Assembly: GCF_007971525.1 (NCBI RefSeq)
Contig: NZ_CP042437.1
Location: 310,001 to 374,000 of the forward strand
Source of the DNA: Mucilaginibacter ginsenosidivorax
GTDB taxonomy: Bacteria; Bacteroidota; Bacteroidia; Sphingobacteriales; Sphingobacteriaceae
Direction of reading: 5' to 3'
DNA length: 64,000 nt
The notes under the pieces: generated by a model
Seen by the model: only the letters and a program-made list of their open reading frames with translations
Told to the model about the DNA's origin: nothing
The model's database searches: none
In this document: piece after piece, positions 44,739 through 54,019 of the stretch
Layout: each line of letters opens with the position of its first letter
Numbering within the stretch: position 1 is the stretch's first letter
Program-made: the position numbers and the translations under genes

Positions 44739-46233
44739 GCGCTTTGCATCCCTTTGGTTCCGGCATTTGCTGACAGACTGGAAGGCGATTCGCCAGCCCG
44801 GCCTCAAAGGGAAGGCCTATGTCTTCGCCGAACCTGACCATGGACGAATGCTCATTACCGCGCTGACCGATGAGGCCCGAAAGTACGGCGTTATCGAAGG
44901 CATGACCGTTGCCGATGCCCGTGTCATCGCTCCCGACCTCCAGGTATTTGACGGTAAAACCGGCCGGAATACCAAACTGCTGACCGGCCTGGCCGAATGG
45001 TGCCTGCGCTATACGCCACTCGTGCAGCTCGACCCGCCAGACGGCTTATTACTTGATGTTACCGGCTGCACCCATCTGAAAGGCGGGGAAAAAGCCTATC
45101 TGCAGGACATCACTAATAGACTGAAAATCCTCGGCTATGATGTGCGTCCTGCTATCGCCGATACCATCGGTGCCGCCTGGGGCGTCGCCCGTTGCGGCAC
45201 CGACAAAATGATCATCCCTGAAGGTGAACACCGTACCGCCCTCATGCCGCTTCCGCCTGCAGCACTCCGTTTACCCTCTGACCAGCTGCTCAAACTGCGC
45301 AACCTGGGCCTGCATCAGATCAGCAGTTTCATCTATATGCCCGACAGCGTGCTGCGCCGCCGCTTCGGCAAAAACATGATCCTGCGCCTCAACCAGGCAC
45401 GCGGCCTGGAAGTAGAATACCTCTTCCCGCTGAAAGAGCCCGTACCCTACACGGAAAGGCTGGAATGTTTGGAAGCCATTAAAACCCGGCCCACTATCGA
45501 GATCGCTTTGCACAACCTGCTGGAAAGGTTGTGCAAACGCCTTTACGGCGAAGGCCTTGGGCTGCGCAGCGCTACGCTGACCTGGTACCGGGTAGACGGC
45601 AAGAACGGCCATATCACGATCGGCACTAACCATGCCAGCAACCGCGTGCAGCACCTGTTCAAACTGTTCTTCATCCATCTGGATAATGTCGCCCCCGGTT
45701 TGGGTATCGAACTTTTTACCCTGGATGCCGGCCAGACCGAACCCGTCAGCGATAAGCAAAGCGAACTCTGGTCAGCCAAAGGCACCCTGGGCAGCGAAGA
45801 GGTCGCCGAACTGCTTGACCGTGTTGCCGTCCGTATCGGCACCAAACACATCAACCGTTACCTGCCCGGTGAGCATTACTGGCCCGAACGCACACCGGAG
45901 GCTAATACGAACCTCAAAAAGAAACCCGAAAGCGACTGGCGCACGGATAAACCGCGCCCAATGCAGCTACTGGACAAGCCGGAACGGATCACCGCTATGG
46001 CGCTTACGCCTGATTACCCGCCAAAACAATTCAGCTGGCAAGGCAGGCTCCATGTGATCGTCGCAGCCGACGGGCCTGAACGTATCGAACGCGAATGGTG
46101 GCTGGAACCCGGCGAACACCGCGATTACTATATCGCCGAAGACGAAGACGGCAAAAGGTACTGGCTCTTCCGCTCCGGGCACTACAACGCAGAAAATAAC
46201 CAGCACTGGTACCTGCACGGGTTTTTTGCATAA
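44731..46233 (+). CDS. imuB: ImuB, inactive Y-family polymerase-like protein
   Basis: The protein has 500 residues with the Y-family polymerase shape, including palm, thumb-type helix-hairpin-helix (QLLKLRNLGLHQISSFI) and little-finger-like regions. The catalytic acidic residues are missing: the usual first-strand Asp is replaced (MPKRFASLWFRHLL) and the SIDE motif is absent from the GLLLDVTGCTHL region. ImuB therefore acts as a scaffold that brings DnaE2 to the sliding clamp. A beta-clamp motif is not obvious by eye. It overlaps imuA and is 68 bp before dnaE2, as is usual. Confidence 0.92.
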   Translation: MPKRFASLWFRHLLTDWKAIRQPGLKGKAYVFAEPDHGRMLITALTDEARKYGVIEGMTVADARVIAPDLQVFDGKTGRNTKLLTGLAEWCLRYTPLVQLDPPDGLLLDVTGCTHLKGGEKAYLQDITNRLKILGYDVRPAIADTIGAAWGVARCGTDKMIIPEGEHRTALMPLPPAALRLPSDQLLKLRNLGLHQISSFIYMPDSVLRRRFGKNMILRLNQARGLEVEYLFPLKEPVPYTERLECLEAIKTRPTIEIALHNLLERLCKRLYGEGLGLRSATLTWYRVDGKNGHITIGTNHASNRVQHLFKLFFIHLDNVAPGLGIELFTLDAGQTEPVSDKQSELWSAKGTLGSEEVAELLDRVAVRIGTKHINRYLPGEHYWPERTPEANTNLKKKPESDWRTDKPRPMQLLDKPERITAMALTPDYPPKQFSWQGRLHVIVAADGPERIEREWWLEPGEHRDYYIAEDEDGKRYWLFRSGHYNAENNQHWYLHGFFA

Positions 46234-46301
46234 ACGTAATAAAAAACAACAATACGATTTAAAAATACTTTCATCAGGTTTACAACAGCACAATAACGGC
46301 C

Positions 46302-49300
46302 ATGAGTTATGTCGAATTACAGGTGACCAGCAACTTTAGCTTCCGGCGCGGCGGCAGTCACCCTGAAGAACTCGTCGACCAGGCGGCTGACCTCGGCTAT
46401 GATGCCATCGGCCTGACCGACCGCAATACTTTTGCCGGTTTGGTTCGCGCCTATGTGGTTGCCAAAGACCGTAATATTAAATTAATTCCCGGCGTTCGAC
46501 TCGACCTGCTCGACGGACCGAGCCTGCTGGCTTACCCGACCAATAAAGAAGCTTACGGCAGCCTTTCCGCTTTGCTTACGCTGGGCAACCTGCGCGCGGA
46601 AAAAGAAAAATGCTATATCTCCAAAAGCGATGTTTACCACCACGCTGAAGGGTCGATATTCATCATTATACCGCCTGATAAGATCACGCCCGATTTTGAG
46701 TTTGAACTGGTCTTTACGCATCATGTCAAAGACTACAAAACCCATCTGTCAAACCTATACATGGCCGCGACCAGGTACTATACGGGTGACGATGCCAAGC
46801 GCTTGTTCCTCTTAGCTGAACTCGGCGTTCCGCTGGTCGCCACCAATGATGTGCATTACCATCATCCTAACCGGCGGGAGCTGCAGGACGTGCTCACCTG
46901 TATCCGGGAAAAGTGCAATATTTTCAATGCGGGGTATAAGCTGCACCAGAACGCCGAACGCCACCTCAAAGAAAAAAAAGAAATGGAACGGCTGTTTCGT
47001 AATTACCCCGAAGCCATCAGCAATGCCCGGAAAATAGCCGATGCCTGCACTTTTGACCTCAAATCCTTGAAATATAAATATCCCAGCGAGCTAACTACGG
47101 ACGGGAGGACGCCGATGGAACAGCTCACTTACCTCACCTGGAAAGGGGCGAATGAGTTTTACAAAAATACTATTCCCACAAAGGTAAAAAAAGCCATTGA
47201 GGATGAACTGGAGATCATAGCCGAGCTGGACGTACCAGATTATTTCCTGACCGTGGAAGACTATGTCACCTGGGCGCGTAACCAAAACATCCTTTGCCAG
47301 GGGCGCGGTTCCGCCGCCAACTCAGCGGTTTGCTTTGTACTCGGCATCACCTCTGTCGCGCCTGATAAATCCAATCTGCTGTTCGCCCGCTTCCTTTCCA
47401 AAGAACGTAACGAACCACCTGACATCGATGTGGATTTTGAGTATGAAAGGCGGGAAGAAGTGATGCAATACGTGTATAACCGATTTGGCCGCGACCGCGC
47501 CGCCGTTCTGCCCACAGTATTTATGCTGCATTACAAAGGCGCGGTCAACGATGTTTCCCGCGCGATGGGGCTGTCGGTGGATACGACTAAAATGCTGTCA
47601 GATGCCTACGGCGATCTTTCTGATGAAGAGATCACTGCGGCCGAACTCAAAAAACTCGGCCTGAATTTTCAGGACCCGCATCTATTGAAAGTCATCGAAC
47701 TCACCGGCCTGCTTATCGGCTTTCCGCGGCAGCTTGGCCAGCATACCGGCGGCTTTGTCATCACCGACGGCAAGCTCAGCGATCTTTGCCCGATCTTCCA
47801 CGCCCGAATGAAAGACCGGACGAATATAGAATGGAACAAAGATGATATCGACGCGCTGGGTTTCATGAAAGTGGATATTTTGTCATTGGGTATGCTTACC
47901 TGTATCCGCAAGGCTTTTGACCTTGTCCTGAAACATTATGGCAGAGCGCTGACGCTGGCTAATATTCCGCAGGATGATCCCAAAGTATATGAGATGATCA
48001 CAGCCGCAGATACACTTGGTGTATTTCAGATAGAAAGCCGCGCGCAAATGTCTATGCTGCCCCGCCTGCGCCCGACCTGTTTTTACGACCTGGTGATTGA
48101 AGTTGCCATTGTACGGCCCGGCCCGATCCAGGGCGATATGGTGCATCCGTACATCAGACGGCGAAATGGTGAAGAAGCCGTCGATTACCCTTCTGATGAG
48201 ATCAGGTCTATACTGGAACGTACGCTCGGCGTACCGCTGTTCCAGGAACAGGCCATGGAGCTGGCCATTGTCGCCGCCGGCTTTACGCCCGGTGAAGCCG
48301 ACCTGCTGAGAAGAACAATGGCCACTTTTAAGTTTAACGGTATGGTTAGTAAGTTCGAGCATAAGCTAATCAATGGTATGACTTCCCGGGGTTACTCGGA
48401 AGAGTATGCCCGCCGGATATTCAAACAGCTGGAAGGTTTCGGGAGTTATGGATTTCCAGAAAGCCATGCGGCCAGCTTCGCTTTGCTGGTTTACGTATCC
48501 TGCTGGCTCAAATTCTATTATCCGGAGGTTTTCTGTGCGGCGCTGCTGAATAGCCAGCCTATGGGTTTTTACCAACCGGCACAGATCGTTCGCAATGCCC
48601 GGGAACATGGCGTGATCATTTTGCCGATAGACGTCAACCGCTCACAATGGGACAACATACTGGAAGCCAAACAGGGCCGGTATTTCGCCATGCGCCTGGG
48701 CCTTCGGGAGATCGACGGCATCAAACAAGCGGAGATTGATAAACTAATAGCAGGCAGGGGCCAACGGCCAAACCAAACTTATACGCAGCCGCATCAGCTT
48801 TGCGACGCCGGGGTGAGTATCGCTACGATGGAAAGGCTGGCCAACGCTGATACGTTCCGTTCCATGGACCTTGACCGCAGGAATGCCCTTTGGGAAGTTG
48901 CCGCGCTTCATGACAGGCCGGTACAGCTGATGCAGGGCCAACCCTCAGAAAGCCTGCAGGAACCAGAACCCAATCTGCCGGAATTGCGCCTGTCAGAACA
49001 TGTCGTACAGGACTATGCCACGACCGGCCTTTCGATAAAAGGGCATCCGCTCACCTTTATCCGGCATCAGCTGGAAATGCTGCACATCAAAACAGCAAAG
49101 GATGCCAATCAGACGGAAGATAAAAAGCTGATCAAAACGGCAGGCCTGATACTTATCCGCCAGCGGCCCGGGACAGCAAAAGGCGTATGCTTCATCACTT
49201 TGGAGGATGAGACCGGAACGACCAACCTGGTTGTTTTTCCAAAACTTTTCGATCAATACCGTAAAGAGATCTTACATGCGAAACTACTCATGGTTGAAGG

Positions 49301-49523
49301 GGTGGTTGAACAAACCCAGGTCACGCACATCATTGTCCGCAGGGTATTTGATATTACCAAATTACTCGCTAACCTGACTGAGATAAAAAATGATCATCAA
49401 CCGGTATTAACGCTTTCCAGGGCGGATGAAAAATCATCGCCATTCATTCCGATGGAAAAGCCGTTGAAGTCGACTGATAGTGAATCAGCCAACTACTTGC
49501 ACAAGGGGAGGAATTTTAAATGA
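46302..49523 (+). CDS. dnaE2: error-prone DNA polymerase DnaE2
   Basis: The protein has 1073 residues. It is a C-family polymerase with an N-terminal PHP domain (YVELQVTSNFSFRRGGSHPEE; GLTDRNTFAGLVRAY), a palm with the catalytic acids in NEPPDIDVDFEYERREEV, fingers, and a C-terminal OB fold (ITLEDETGTTNLVVFPKLF). It lacks the replicative extra tail. DnaE2, with ImuA and ImuB, copies damaged DNA and makes mutations. All three genes lie in one operon headed by a small unknown gene and an SOS-like operator. It ends exactly where the convergent SRAP gene ends. Confidence 0.95.
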   Translation: MSYVELQVTSNFSFRRGGSHPEELVDQAADLGYDAIGLTDRNTFAGLVRAYVVAKDRNIKLIPGVRLDLLDGPSLLAYPTNKEAYGSLSALLTLGNLRAEKEKCYISKSDVYHHAEGSIFIIIPPDKITPDFEFELVFTHHVKDYKTHLSNLYMAATRYYTGDDAKRLFLLAELGVPLVATNDVHYHHPNRRELQDVLTCIREKCNIFNAGYKLHQNAERHLKEKKEMERLFRNYPEAISNARKIADACTFDLKSLKYKYPSELTTDGRTPMEQLTYLTWKGANEFYKNTIPTKVKKAIEDELEIIAELDVPDYFLTVEDYVTWARNQNILCQGRGSAANSAVCFVLGITSVAPDKSNLLFARFLSKERNEPPDIDVDFEYERREEVMQYVYNRFGRDRAAVLPTVFMLHYKGAVNDVSRAMGLSVDTTKMLSDAYGDLSDEEITAAELKKLGLNFQDPHLLKVIELTGLLIGFPRQLGQHTGGFVITDGKLSDLCPIFHARMKDRTNIEWNKDDIDALGFMKVDILSLGMLTCIRKAFDLVLKHYGRALTLANIPQDDPKVYEMITAADTLGVFQIESRAQMSMLPRLRPTCFYDLVIEVAIVRPGPIQGDMVHPYIRRRNGEEAVDYPSDEIRSILERTLGVPLFQEQAMELAIVAAGFTPGEADLLRRTMATFKFNGMVSKFEHKLINGMTSRGYSEEYARRIFKQLEGFGSYGFPESHAASFALLVYVSCWLKFYYPEVFCAALLNSQPMGFYQPAQIVRNAREHGVIILPIDVNRSQWDNILEAKQGRYFAMRLGLREIDGIKQAEIDKLIAGRGQRPNQTYTQPHQLCDAGVSIATMERLANADTFRSMDLDRRNALWEVAALHDRPVQLMQGQPSESLQEPEPNLPELRLSEHVVQDYATTGLSIKGHPLTFIRHQLEMLHIKTAKDANQTEDKKLIKTAGLILIRQRPGTAKGVCFITLEDETGTTNLVVFPKLFDQYRKEILHAKLLMVEGVVEQTQVTHIIVRRVFDITKLLANLTEIKNDHQPVLTLSRADEKSSPFIPMEKPLKSTDSESANYLHKGRNFK

Positions 49524-50459
49524 TCAACTAAACAGATCGCCCTGGGGCTTCATGCGCTGCGCAGAATTGGCTCGGACGGTCGTGTCAGCTAACCCAACGT
49601 TTGCAAGCTCGCCGCCGGCCAGTACCGGTTCCAGATCCTCCGGCCAGTGGTTAAACTGCAGTTCCTCGGCAACATCCAGGTAAGCCGTATCTATCGGCGC
49701 TAAATCATGGAAATCACGGGGCGTTGCTTCTCTGGCGGTGCGGTAATCCGGATCGATCGTACAGAAATCCAGCAAGCGCGAAGGTATCTGTGTACGGGCG
49801 ATGGTGCTTAAACGTCCTTCGGATGGTTTTTCGAGTAACCATTCATACGCGAGGTCTTCCGTTAAAATGGTCGGCATACGCAATTTGGAATTATGGACCT
49901 GGCGCATCAGCGCATTGGCTTCTGTGATACCAATAGCGACGGTATTTACAAACTGGCTGGTTTCAGGATCCAGCCATTCGTTATACAGGCCGGGCATAAA
50001 AAAGTACTCCTGCCCTTTCACCGTCACATAATAAGGGTATTTGATCGTTTCTTTTAACTGCTGGCCTTTCTTGCCGATCTTTGGCACATGGCGGCTTTCC
50101 ACGATGCCGGTAGACAGCACCAGGCAACGGCGGTTTTTGGCGGCATCCGCCCACATGGAACGTTTACCGTCCTCTTTTACAAAAAGGTTTTCTGATTTAA
50201 AATTGAGCGTGGTATATTTTGCCCGGAATAGATTAGCCTCCGCCCGCGTTTTCACGAACCCGGGGACATAGCCCCATTCCGCCTGTACGATGTCGAAATC
50301 CCTGCCGTCCGCTGAAGGAACCAGGATCGCGCAGGGCGCGTAATTGAAACCATTGTGAACGCCCACATTCAAAAAATTGTAGCGGCGGACTTCCTTTTCG
50401 AGCTTTTTCAGTCGAATAAACTCGGTGCGGGTGACTTTTTGACCGTTATAGTAACACAT
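49524..50459 (-). CDS. SRAP-domain protein (HMCES/YedK-like)
   Basis: The protein has 311 residues and begins MCYY, giving the catalytic Cys2 of SRAP proteins. Other conserved parts are FNYAPCAILVPS, QAEWGYVPGF, the active-site Glu in STGIVESRHV and the His in MRQVHNSKLRMPTIL. SRAP proteins form a covalent link to abasic sites in single-stranded DNA and shield them. A C-terminal extension of about 60 residues follows. The start overlaps the previous gene by 52 nt, so the two are coupled. The gene is under the second palindromic operator and convergent with dnaE2. Confidence 0.92.
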   Translation of the reverse strand: MCYYNGQKVTRTEFIRLKKLEKEVRRYNFLNVGVHNGFNYAPCAILVPSADGRDFDIVQAEWGYVPGFVKTRAEANLFRAKYTTLNFKSENLFVKEDGKRSMWADAAKNRRCLVLSTGIVESRHVPKIGKKGQQLKETIKYPYYVTVKGQEYFFMPGLYNEWLDPETSQFVNTVAIGITEANALMRQVHNSKLRMPTILTEDLAYEWLLEKPSEGRLSTIARTQIPSRLLDFCTIDPDYRTAREATPRDFHDLAPIDTAYLDVAEELQFNHWPEDLEPVLAGGELANVGLADTTVRANSAQRMKPQGDLFS

Positions 50460-50707
50460 ATCTCCTGGTAATTTCTAATGTAAGTGGCAATCAGCTTCCC
50501 GATTTCGGCCGCCAGTTGCTGCCGCCCCTCCGGCACGGATGTCCAGAATTTTTTATCGTCTGCATCACGGGCAACCGTAACCACCAAAGGTTTCAGGGCG
50601 TCATCCATAAATTTAACACGAAATACCCTGCCGCTCCGCAGGCTGTATTCCACTACGCTCGCCGCCGAATCTTTGTAAATTATTTCAAATCGCTGTTTAA
50701 CTGCCAT
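50408..50707 (-). CDS. hypothetical protein overlapping the SRAP gene
   Basis: The protein has 99 residues. It starts MAVKQRFEIIYKDSAASVVEY and contains FMDDALKPLVVTVARDADDKKFW, PEGRQQLAAEIGKLIATYIR. It is probably an alpha/beta domain of no recognised family. Its last 52 nt overlap the SRAP start in another frame, which favours translational coupling. It is the first gene after the operator at 50740-50758, 33 bp from the start codon. The overlap is long, so I cannot exclude a shorter protein. Confidence 0.6.
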   Translation of the reverse strand: MAVKQRFEIIYKDSAASVVEYSLRSGRVFRVKFMDDALKPLVVTVARDADDKKFWTSVPEGRQQLAAEIGKLIATYIRNYQEICVTITVKKSPAPSLFD

Positions 50708-51175
50708 TTAAAGTTACAATTTATTTAACAATAACAAACATGCTAAATATTTTAGTAAAACAAAAAAAATGCTGAATTATAAGCAGCCAATCCATCCCGA
50801 TATTTACCCCACCCTGAATTGTAAAATGATCATCCAGGCTATTTTTTATGTGATTGATAATTGCATCTCATCCCACCTGCTATACTTTAAATTCGCCCGC
50901 GTGAGTTTCAATTCTAATCGCCTCCCGGTTGTTCATTAAACTTATACAAACCGATTGATGCCCGACAAATTTATTCGCAAGGTTATTGTGCTCATAGCTG
51001 TAAAAACCCAAACCACATTCGATCCAAGGGTCGGAACGATATTTTGCCATTTGGCCAATTGCCCCGAGAAAATTTCCAGCATCCCTTTCTGAACATATTA
51101 ATATAGTTAATAATAATCAATAAGTCTATTGCTTCGATTGGTCGACCTAGGAAAAAATAAGTATGAATAGCGCAA
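50708..51175. other. intergenic region between the SRAP operon and the PAS protein gene
   Basis: Apart from the operator at the left end, this stretch shows no supported gene. A 56-codon plus-strand frame starting at 50769 and ending at 50939, directly opposite the operator, is open but has no protein-like character I can defend. Confidence 0.5.
50740..50758. promoter_or_regulatory. SOS-box-like operator in front of the SRAP operon
   Basis: ATGCTAA-ATATT-TTAGTAA matches the operator before the mutasome operon in both half-sites (one near-perfect) and in spacing. It is 33 bp upstream of the first gene on the minus strand. Confidence 0.65.
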
Positions 51176-51772
51176 TTATCTAACATCTAGTGTGGTTTTA
51201 TTAGATATTTCGATAATTACCTGGTCTAACTCTACTGTACTTTTCTGTAGCATTTCACATAAATCCCGGGTAAATTCATCCCCGTTATCGTATATAAGGT
51301 CGGTTAATCCCATAATGTTGGCCAGGGGCTTGCGTACAGCATGAGATTGTATAAAGCCAATTTCACTTAATTGGTTGTTTGCAGAATCAAGTTTGGTTTT
51401 TGCGTCTACGAATTCAGTTATATTATAACCAATACAAAAAATACCATCCGGGTTTCCGTCCGTATCAAATAACGCCTGCATCTCCCACTGTGTTGTCACA
51501 AACCCGCCCTGGCCATCGTGCTTTCGTAACGTTGCCGAAAATAGCTCTCCCGGTTTTGAAAAGCAGCGCATACCGACCTGCTCACAAATTGCTACATCTT
51601 CCGGATGGAGCGTGACACTAAAATGCCGTCCCAATAAAGTGCCGTTGGTAAATTCAAAATTCCGATCATAATTTTTACTGACATAAGAATACCTGCTATC
51701 CATACCAATTGCTATGGTATAAAAAAAAGAAGAGTTCTTTAAAAACGCGTTTATTTGAGGATGATACTGCAT
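51176..51772 (-). CDS. PAS protein with a DHp-like end and no ATPase domain
   Basis: The protein has 198 residues. One PAS domain (YTIAIGMDSRYSYVSKNYDR, HPEDVAICEQVG, PDGIFCIGYNITEF) is followed by a helix pair with SEIGFIQSHAVRKPLANIMGL and QKSTVELDQVIIEIS. This end strongly resembles that of the membrane PAS protein at 40.4-41.8 kb (IQSHxVRxPLAxIxGL, then KS..LDQVI), so they form a family of kinase-like proteins without a catalytic domain. It may accept phosphate or control a partner kinase. Confidence 0.85.
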   Translation of the reverse strand: MQYHPQINAFLKNSSFFYTIAIGMDSRYSYVSKNYDRNFEFTNGTLLGRHFSVTLHPEDVAICEQVGMRCFSKPGELFSATLRKHDGQGGFVTTQWEMQALFDTDGNPDGIFCIGYNITEFVDAKTKLDSANNQLSEIGFIQSHAVRKPLANIMGLTDLIYDNGDEFTRDLCEMLQKSTVELDQVIIEISNKTTLDVR

Positions 51773-51964
51773 GACTTAAAGTTGCGTTAATTAATATGCC
51801 AGTTTGCCCGGCTCCGGGTACGGAACCATTGCCAATAATTCGCGGAGTACCGTAATGCCCCACCAGGTTTGATGGTACAACTGTTTAATATTGATGCGAA
51901 AATAATACGGAAACCTGAATATCTTTCGGTGATTCCTTCGAAGCACCTAAATCTCATGTTTCGC
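51773..51964. other. short intergenic region
   Basis: No gene is seen. The stretch holds the promoter region of the PAS gene and the end of the protease-like gene. Confidence 0.4.
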
Positions 51965-53113
51965 TTAGAAAATTTCTGTTACCCAGTGTCTGATGACCTC
52001 ACGACCGCTATTCCACCGCTTTAACCGGTTGATTTGCTGAATGGTAATCCTGTCTTTTATCTCCTGCGTTGCAAGGTAATAATCAGGCATAATTTTTTTC
52101 ATTGCCCCGTGAATTTCCCATGCGCTACCATTCAGTAAGAGGCCGGGGCAGTTAGTAACCAGTTCCGCCAGCGCCTCGGCCATGCTGGCTACGTAATACG
52201 GACAATCCCAGTCATGGCGAAAGGGTTCGTCACCCCTATTATTTATTTTCTGCAAAGGGTGCGAAACATCTTCGATTAATTCTGCTATGGCATCACCAAA
52301 CACATTGGTATATTCCTGAATAAAATGATTCCACCACCCTGGCCGGTGCGGCAATTCCTTCATCAGGGTATCGCAGACCATCACACGTTTTGGAAATTCG
52401 GGGATCGCAGGATCCATAATGACCAGTGAAGCGCCAAAATGTCCCTCCCTTGGCGAATGCCTGCTGCAGATCACGAAAAATTGAAGGTTCCTTTTTCCGT
52501 TTTGATGTAGATCTGCTGCAAGCGTTTTTATATCGTTCAACCTTTCTTCCAGAAACCCGCGCTTGAAAAGGATGTGTAGATTATCCTTTGACTTAGCCAT
52601 GCAGCGCCTCCCGTTTTCTTCAAGTACATTTCCATTGGCCGGTCTGCTGGAAAAATGGTTGCCACTATTATAGCGGATCTGTTCTGACCCTGTCGGGTAA
52701 GAGTTAATATCCGCAGTATCGCCGGTTTCAGTCTGCTTGCCAGGGTGTACAGAACGAAACGGAATATGAATTTGTTCACTGTTTAACCGCCGCGCCAGGT
52801 TGTAAAAACGCTGTTCCGAGGATGCAAATAGCGGATCACCAGTCACGGGGTCAAAATAAACATGTTCCGCCGTTCGCCCCAGGTGACCAGCCACCGCGCG
52901 GTTCTTCAATAGTCGAACCACGGGTTGCCTTGTGTTTAAAAAGAAATCTCTTAAAGCATTGTTAGCCAGATATTCAGCTATCGACTGATCAAACCGAAGG
53001 GACATACAATCATCGTTTTCCCTTATCCAGCCCAGTAAAAAATTGCGAACCTGAAGATCGAATTGAAAGTTAGCGATTTCCGCTTGTTCCAGGGTAAAAA
53101 TGCGTTGCTCCAT
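51965..53113 (-). CDS. large unknown protein resembling CE-clan (Ulp-type) cysteine proteases
   Basis: The protein has 382 residues, with no signal peptide. The N-terminal 170 residues are a domain of unknown kind, followed by a low-complexity polar stretch (about 125-165). The C-terminal half has GHFGASLVIMD (His225), a strand ending VMVCDTL (Asp248) and DWDCPYYVASMAEALAEL (Cys304). This order of His, Asp and DCxxYVxxMAEAL is the pattern of CE-clan proteases such as Ulp1, deubiquitinases and secreted effectors. The oxyanion Gln is not placed as usual (Gln288 is 16 residues before Cys, not 6), so the assignment is tentative. It is a single-gene unit. Confidence 0.6.
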   Translation of the reverse strand: MEQRIFTLEQAEIANFQFDLQVRNFLLGWIRENDDCMSLRFDQSIAEYLANNALRDFFLNTRQPVVRLLKNRAVAGHLGRTAEHVYFDPVTGDPLFASSEQRFYNLARRLNSEQIHIPFRSVHPGKQTETGDTADINSYPTGSEQIRYNSGNHFSSRPANGNVLEENGRRCMAKSKDNLHILFKRGFLEERLNDIKTLAADLHQNGKRNLQFFVICSRHSPREGHFGASLVIMDPAIPEFPKRVMVCDTLMKELPHRPGWWNHFIQEYTNVFGDAIAELIEDVSHPLQKINNRGDEPFRHDWDCPYYVASMAEALAELVTNCPGLLLNGSAWEIHGAMKKIMPDYYLATQEIKDRITIQQINRLKRWNSGREVIRHWVTEIF

Positions 53114-53148
53114 ATAGGCTCAGGATATACAGTATGACGATTTAAACA

Positions 53149-53631
53149 TTAATCTTCGTTGCGGATAACGATCTCTTTCTCTATGGCCGCAAGCGCAGCT
53201 TGAACACCATCGCGCTGTTCTGCTAATAGTTTCATATGATCTGCGTGGTCCGCATAATCAGCGATGAGCACATCATATTTTTCGATTGCCGCTCTTTCCC
53301 CCGTGGTGATCGTTTTTAAAATGTCCAGGTTATCATTATTGCTCAAAACTTGTTTGATGGCAAGCCAGCTACGGTGCAAACCGCCCAGAATACCTCCAGC
53401 TTCATTTACAGCATCTTCACCATGCAGGGCAATATGCTCTTTCAATTCGGCTGCATACACGATGCGCTCACCGGATAACTTTGAAAATAAAGCTTTCAGA
53501 TCCGCCGACTCCGTTGCATCCGCCGCCGATTTGTAGCCTTCCTTGCTGTCGTTCACGAGCTGTAATAATTCCTTCAGGTCTCCGATAACTTCTTGTTTGG
53601 TTTTTAATGATGATGCCTTGATGTTTTCCAT
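53149..53631 (-). CDS. PA2169-family four-helix-bundle protein (DUF2383)
   Basis: The ATG at 53631 gives 160 residues. It belongs to the ferritin-like DUF2383 family: LKELLQLVNDSKEGYKSAAD, FSKLSGERIVYAAELKEHI, GLHRSWLAIKQVL and ERAAIEKYDVLIADY. Glu and His residues are spaced as in ferritin-like folds, but a metal site is not certain. Members are typically stress-induced. It is probably a single-gene transcript, with a short gap to the protease-like gene on the same strand. Confidence 0.85.
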   Translation of the reverse strand: MENIKASSLKTKQEVIGDLKELLQLVNDSKEGYKSAADATESADLKALFSKLSGERIVYAAELKEHIALHGEDAVNEAGGILGGLHRSWLAIKQVLSNNDNLDILKTITTGERAAIEKYDVLIADYADHADHMKLLAEQRDGVQAALAAIEKEIVIRNED

Positions 53632-53874
53632 GAGTTTGATTTGATACCGTGCTGATGACAAAACAACAGCCAATACACAACGCCTGGGGGTATAATTGTT
53701 TATTAGGCCTATTTGCCCATAAATACACCAAAAAAATGTCCCGGTTGAAAAAAAACGACCAACTTTAACCACGCAAGAAATTGTTATTATAAGACAATTT
53801 GTATCCTTTAAAGAACATTAATATGTCGCTAAATTTCGGAAAAGGTTCAATCGGCAATGTGCCCGACGAACCAG

Positions 53875-53900
53875 GTGCCGGACTATTTCGGCACTTTTTT
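53875..53900 (+). terminator. intrinsic terminator without an evident gene; possible small RNA end
   Basis: GTGCCG (53875-53880) pairs with CGGCAC (53889-53894) and is followed by six T. No plus-strand gene precedes it. A 32-codon frame (start 53823) or a short RNA from about 53815 could end here, so a small transcript is possible. Confidence 0.45.
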
Positions 53901-54019
53901 ATTATATCTTTTCCAGGTTGATTGTCTCCTTACACCTATGAACTGATTACCCTATTGGTTTGCCTGGAATATCGTCATGAATAGCGCACAGTAGCATAAA
54001 CGACACCTCAGGAGGGTTC

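Noticed and set aside
50769..50939. Small plus-strand gene opposite the SRAP operator
   Set aside because: It is open for 56 codons, but composition gives no support and no neighbour suggests a role.
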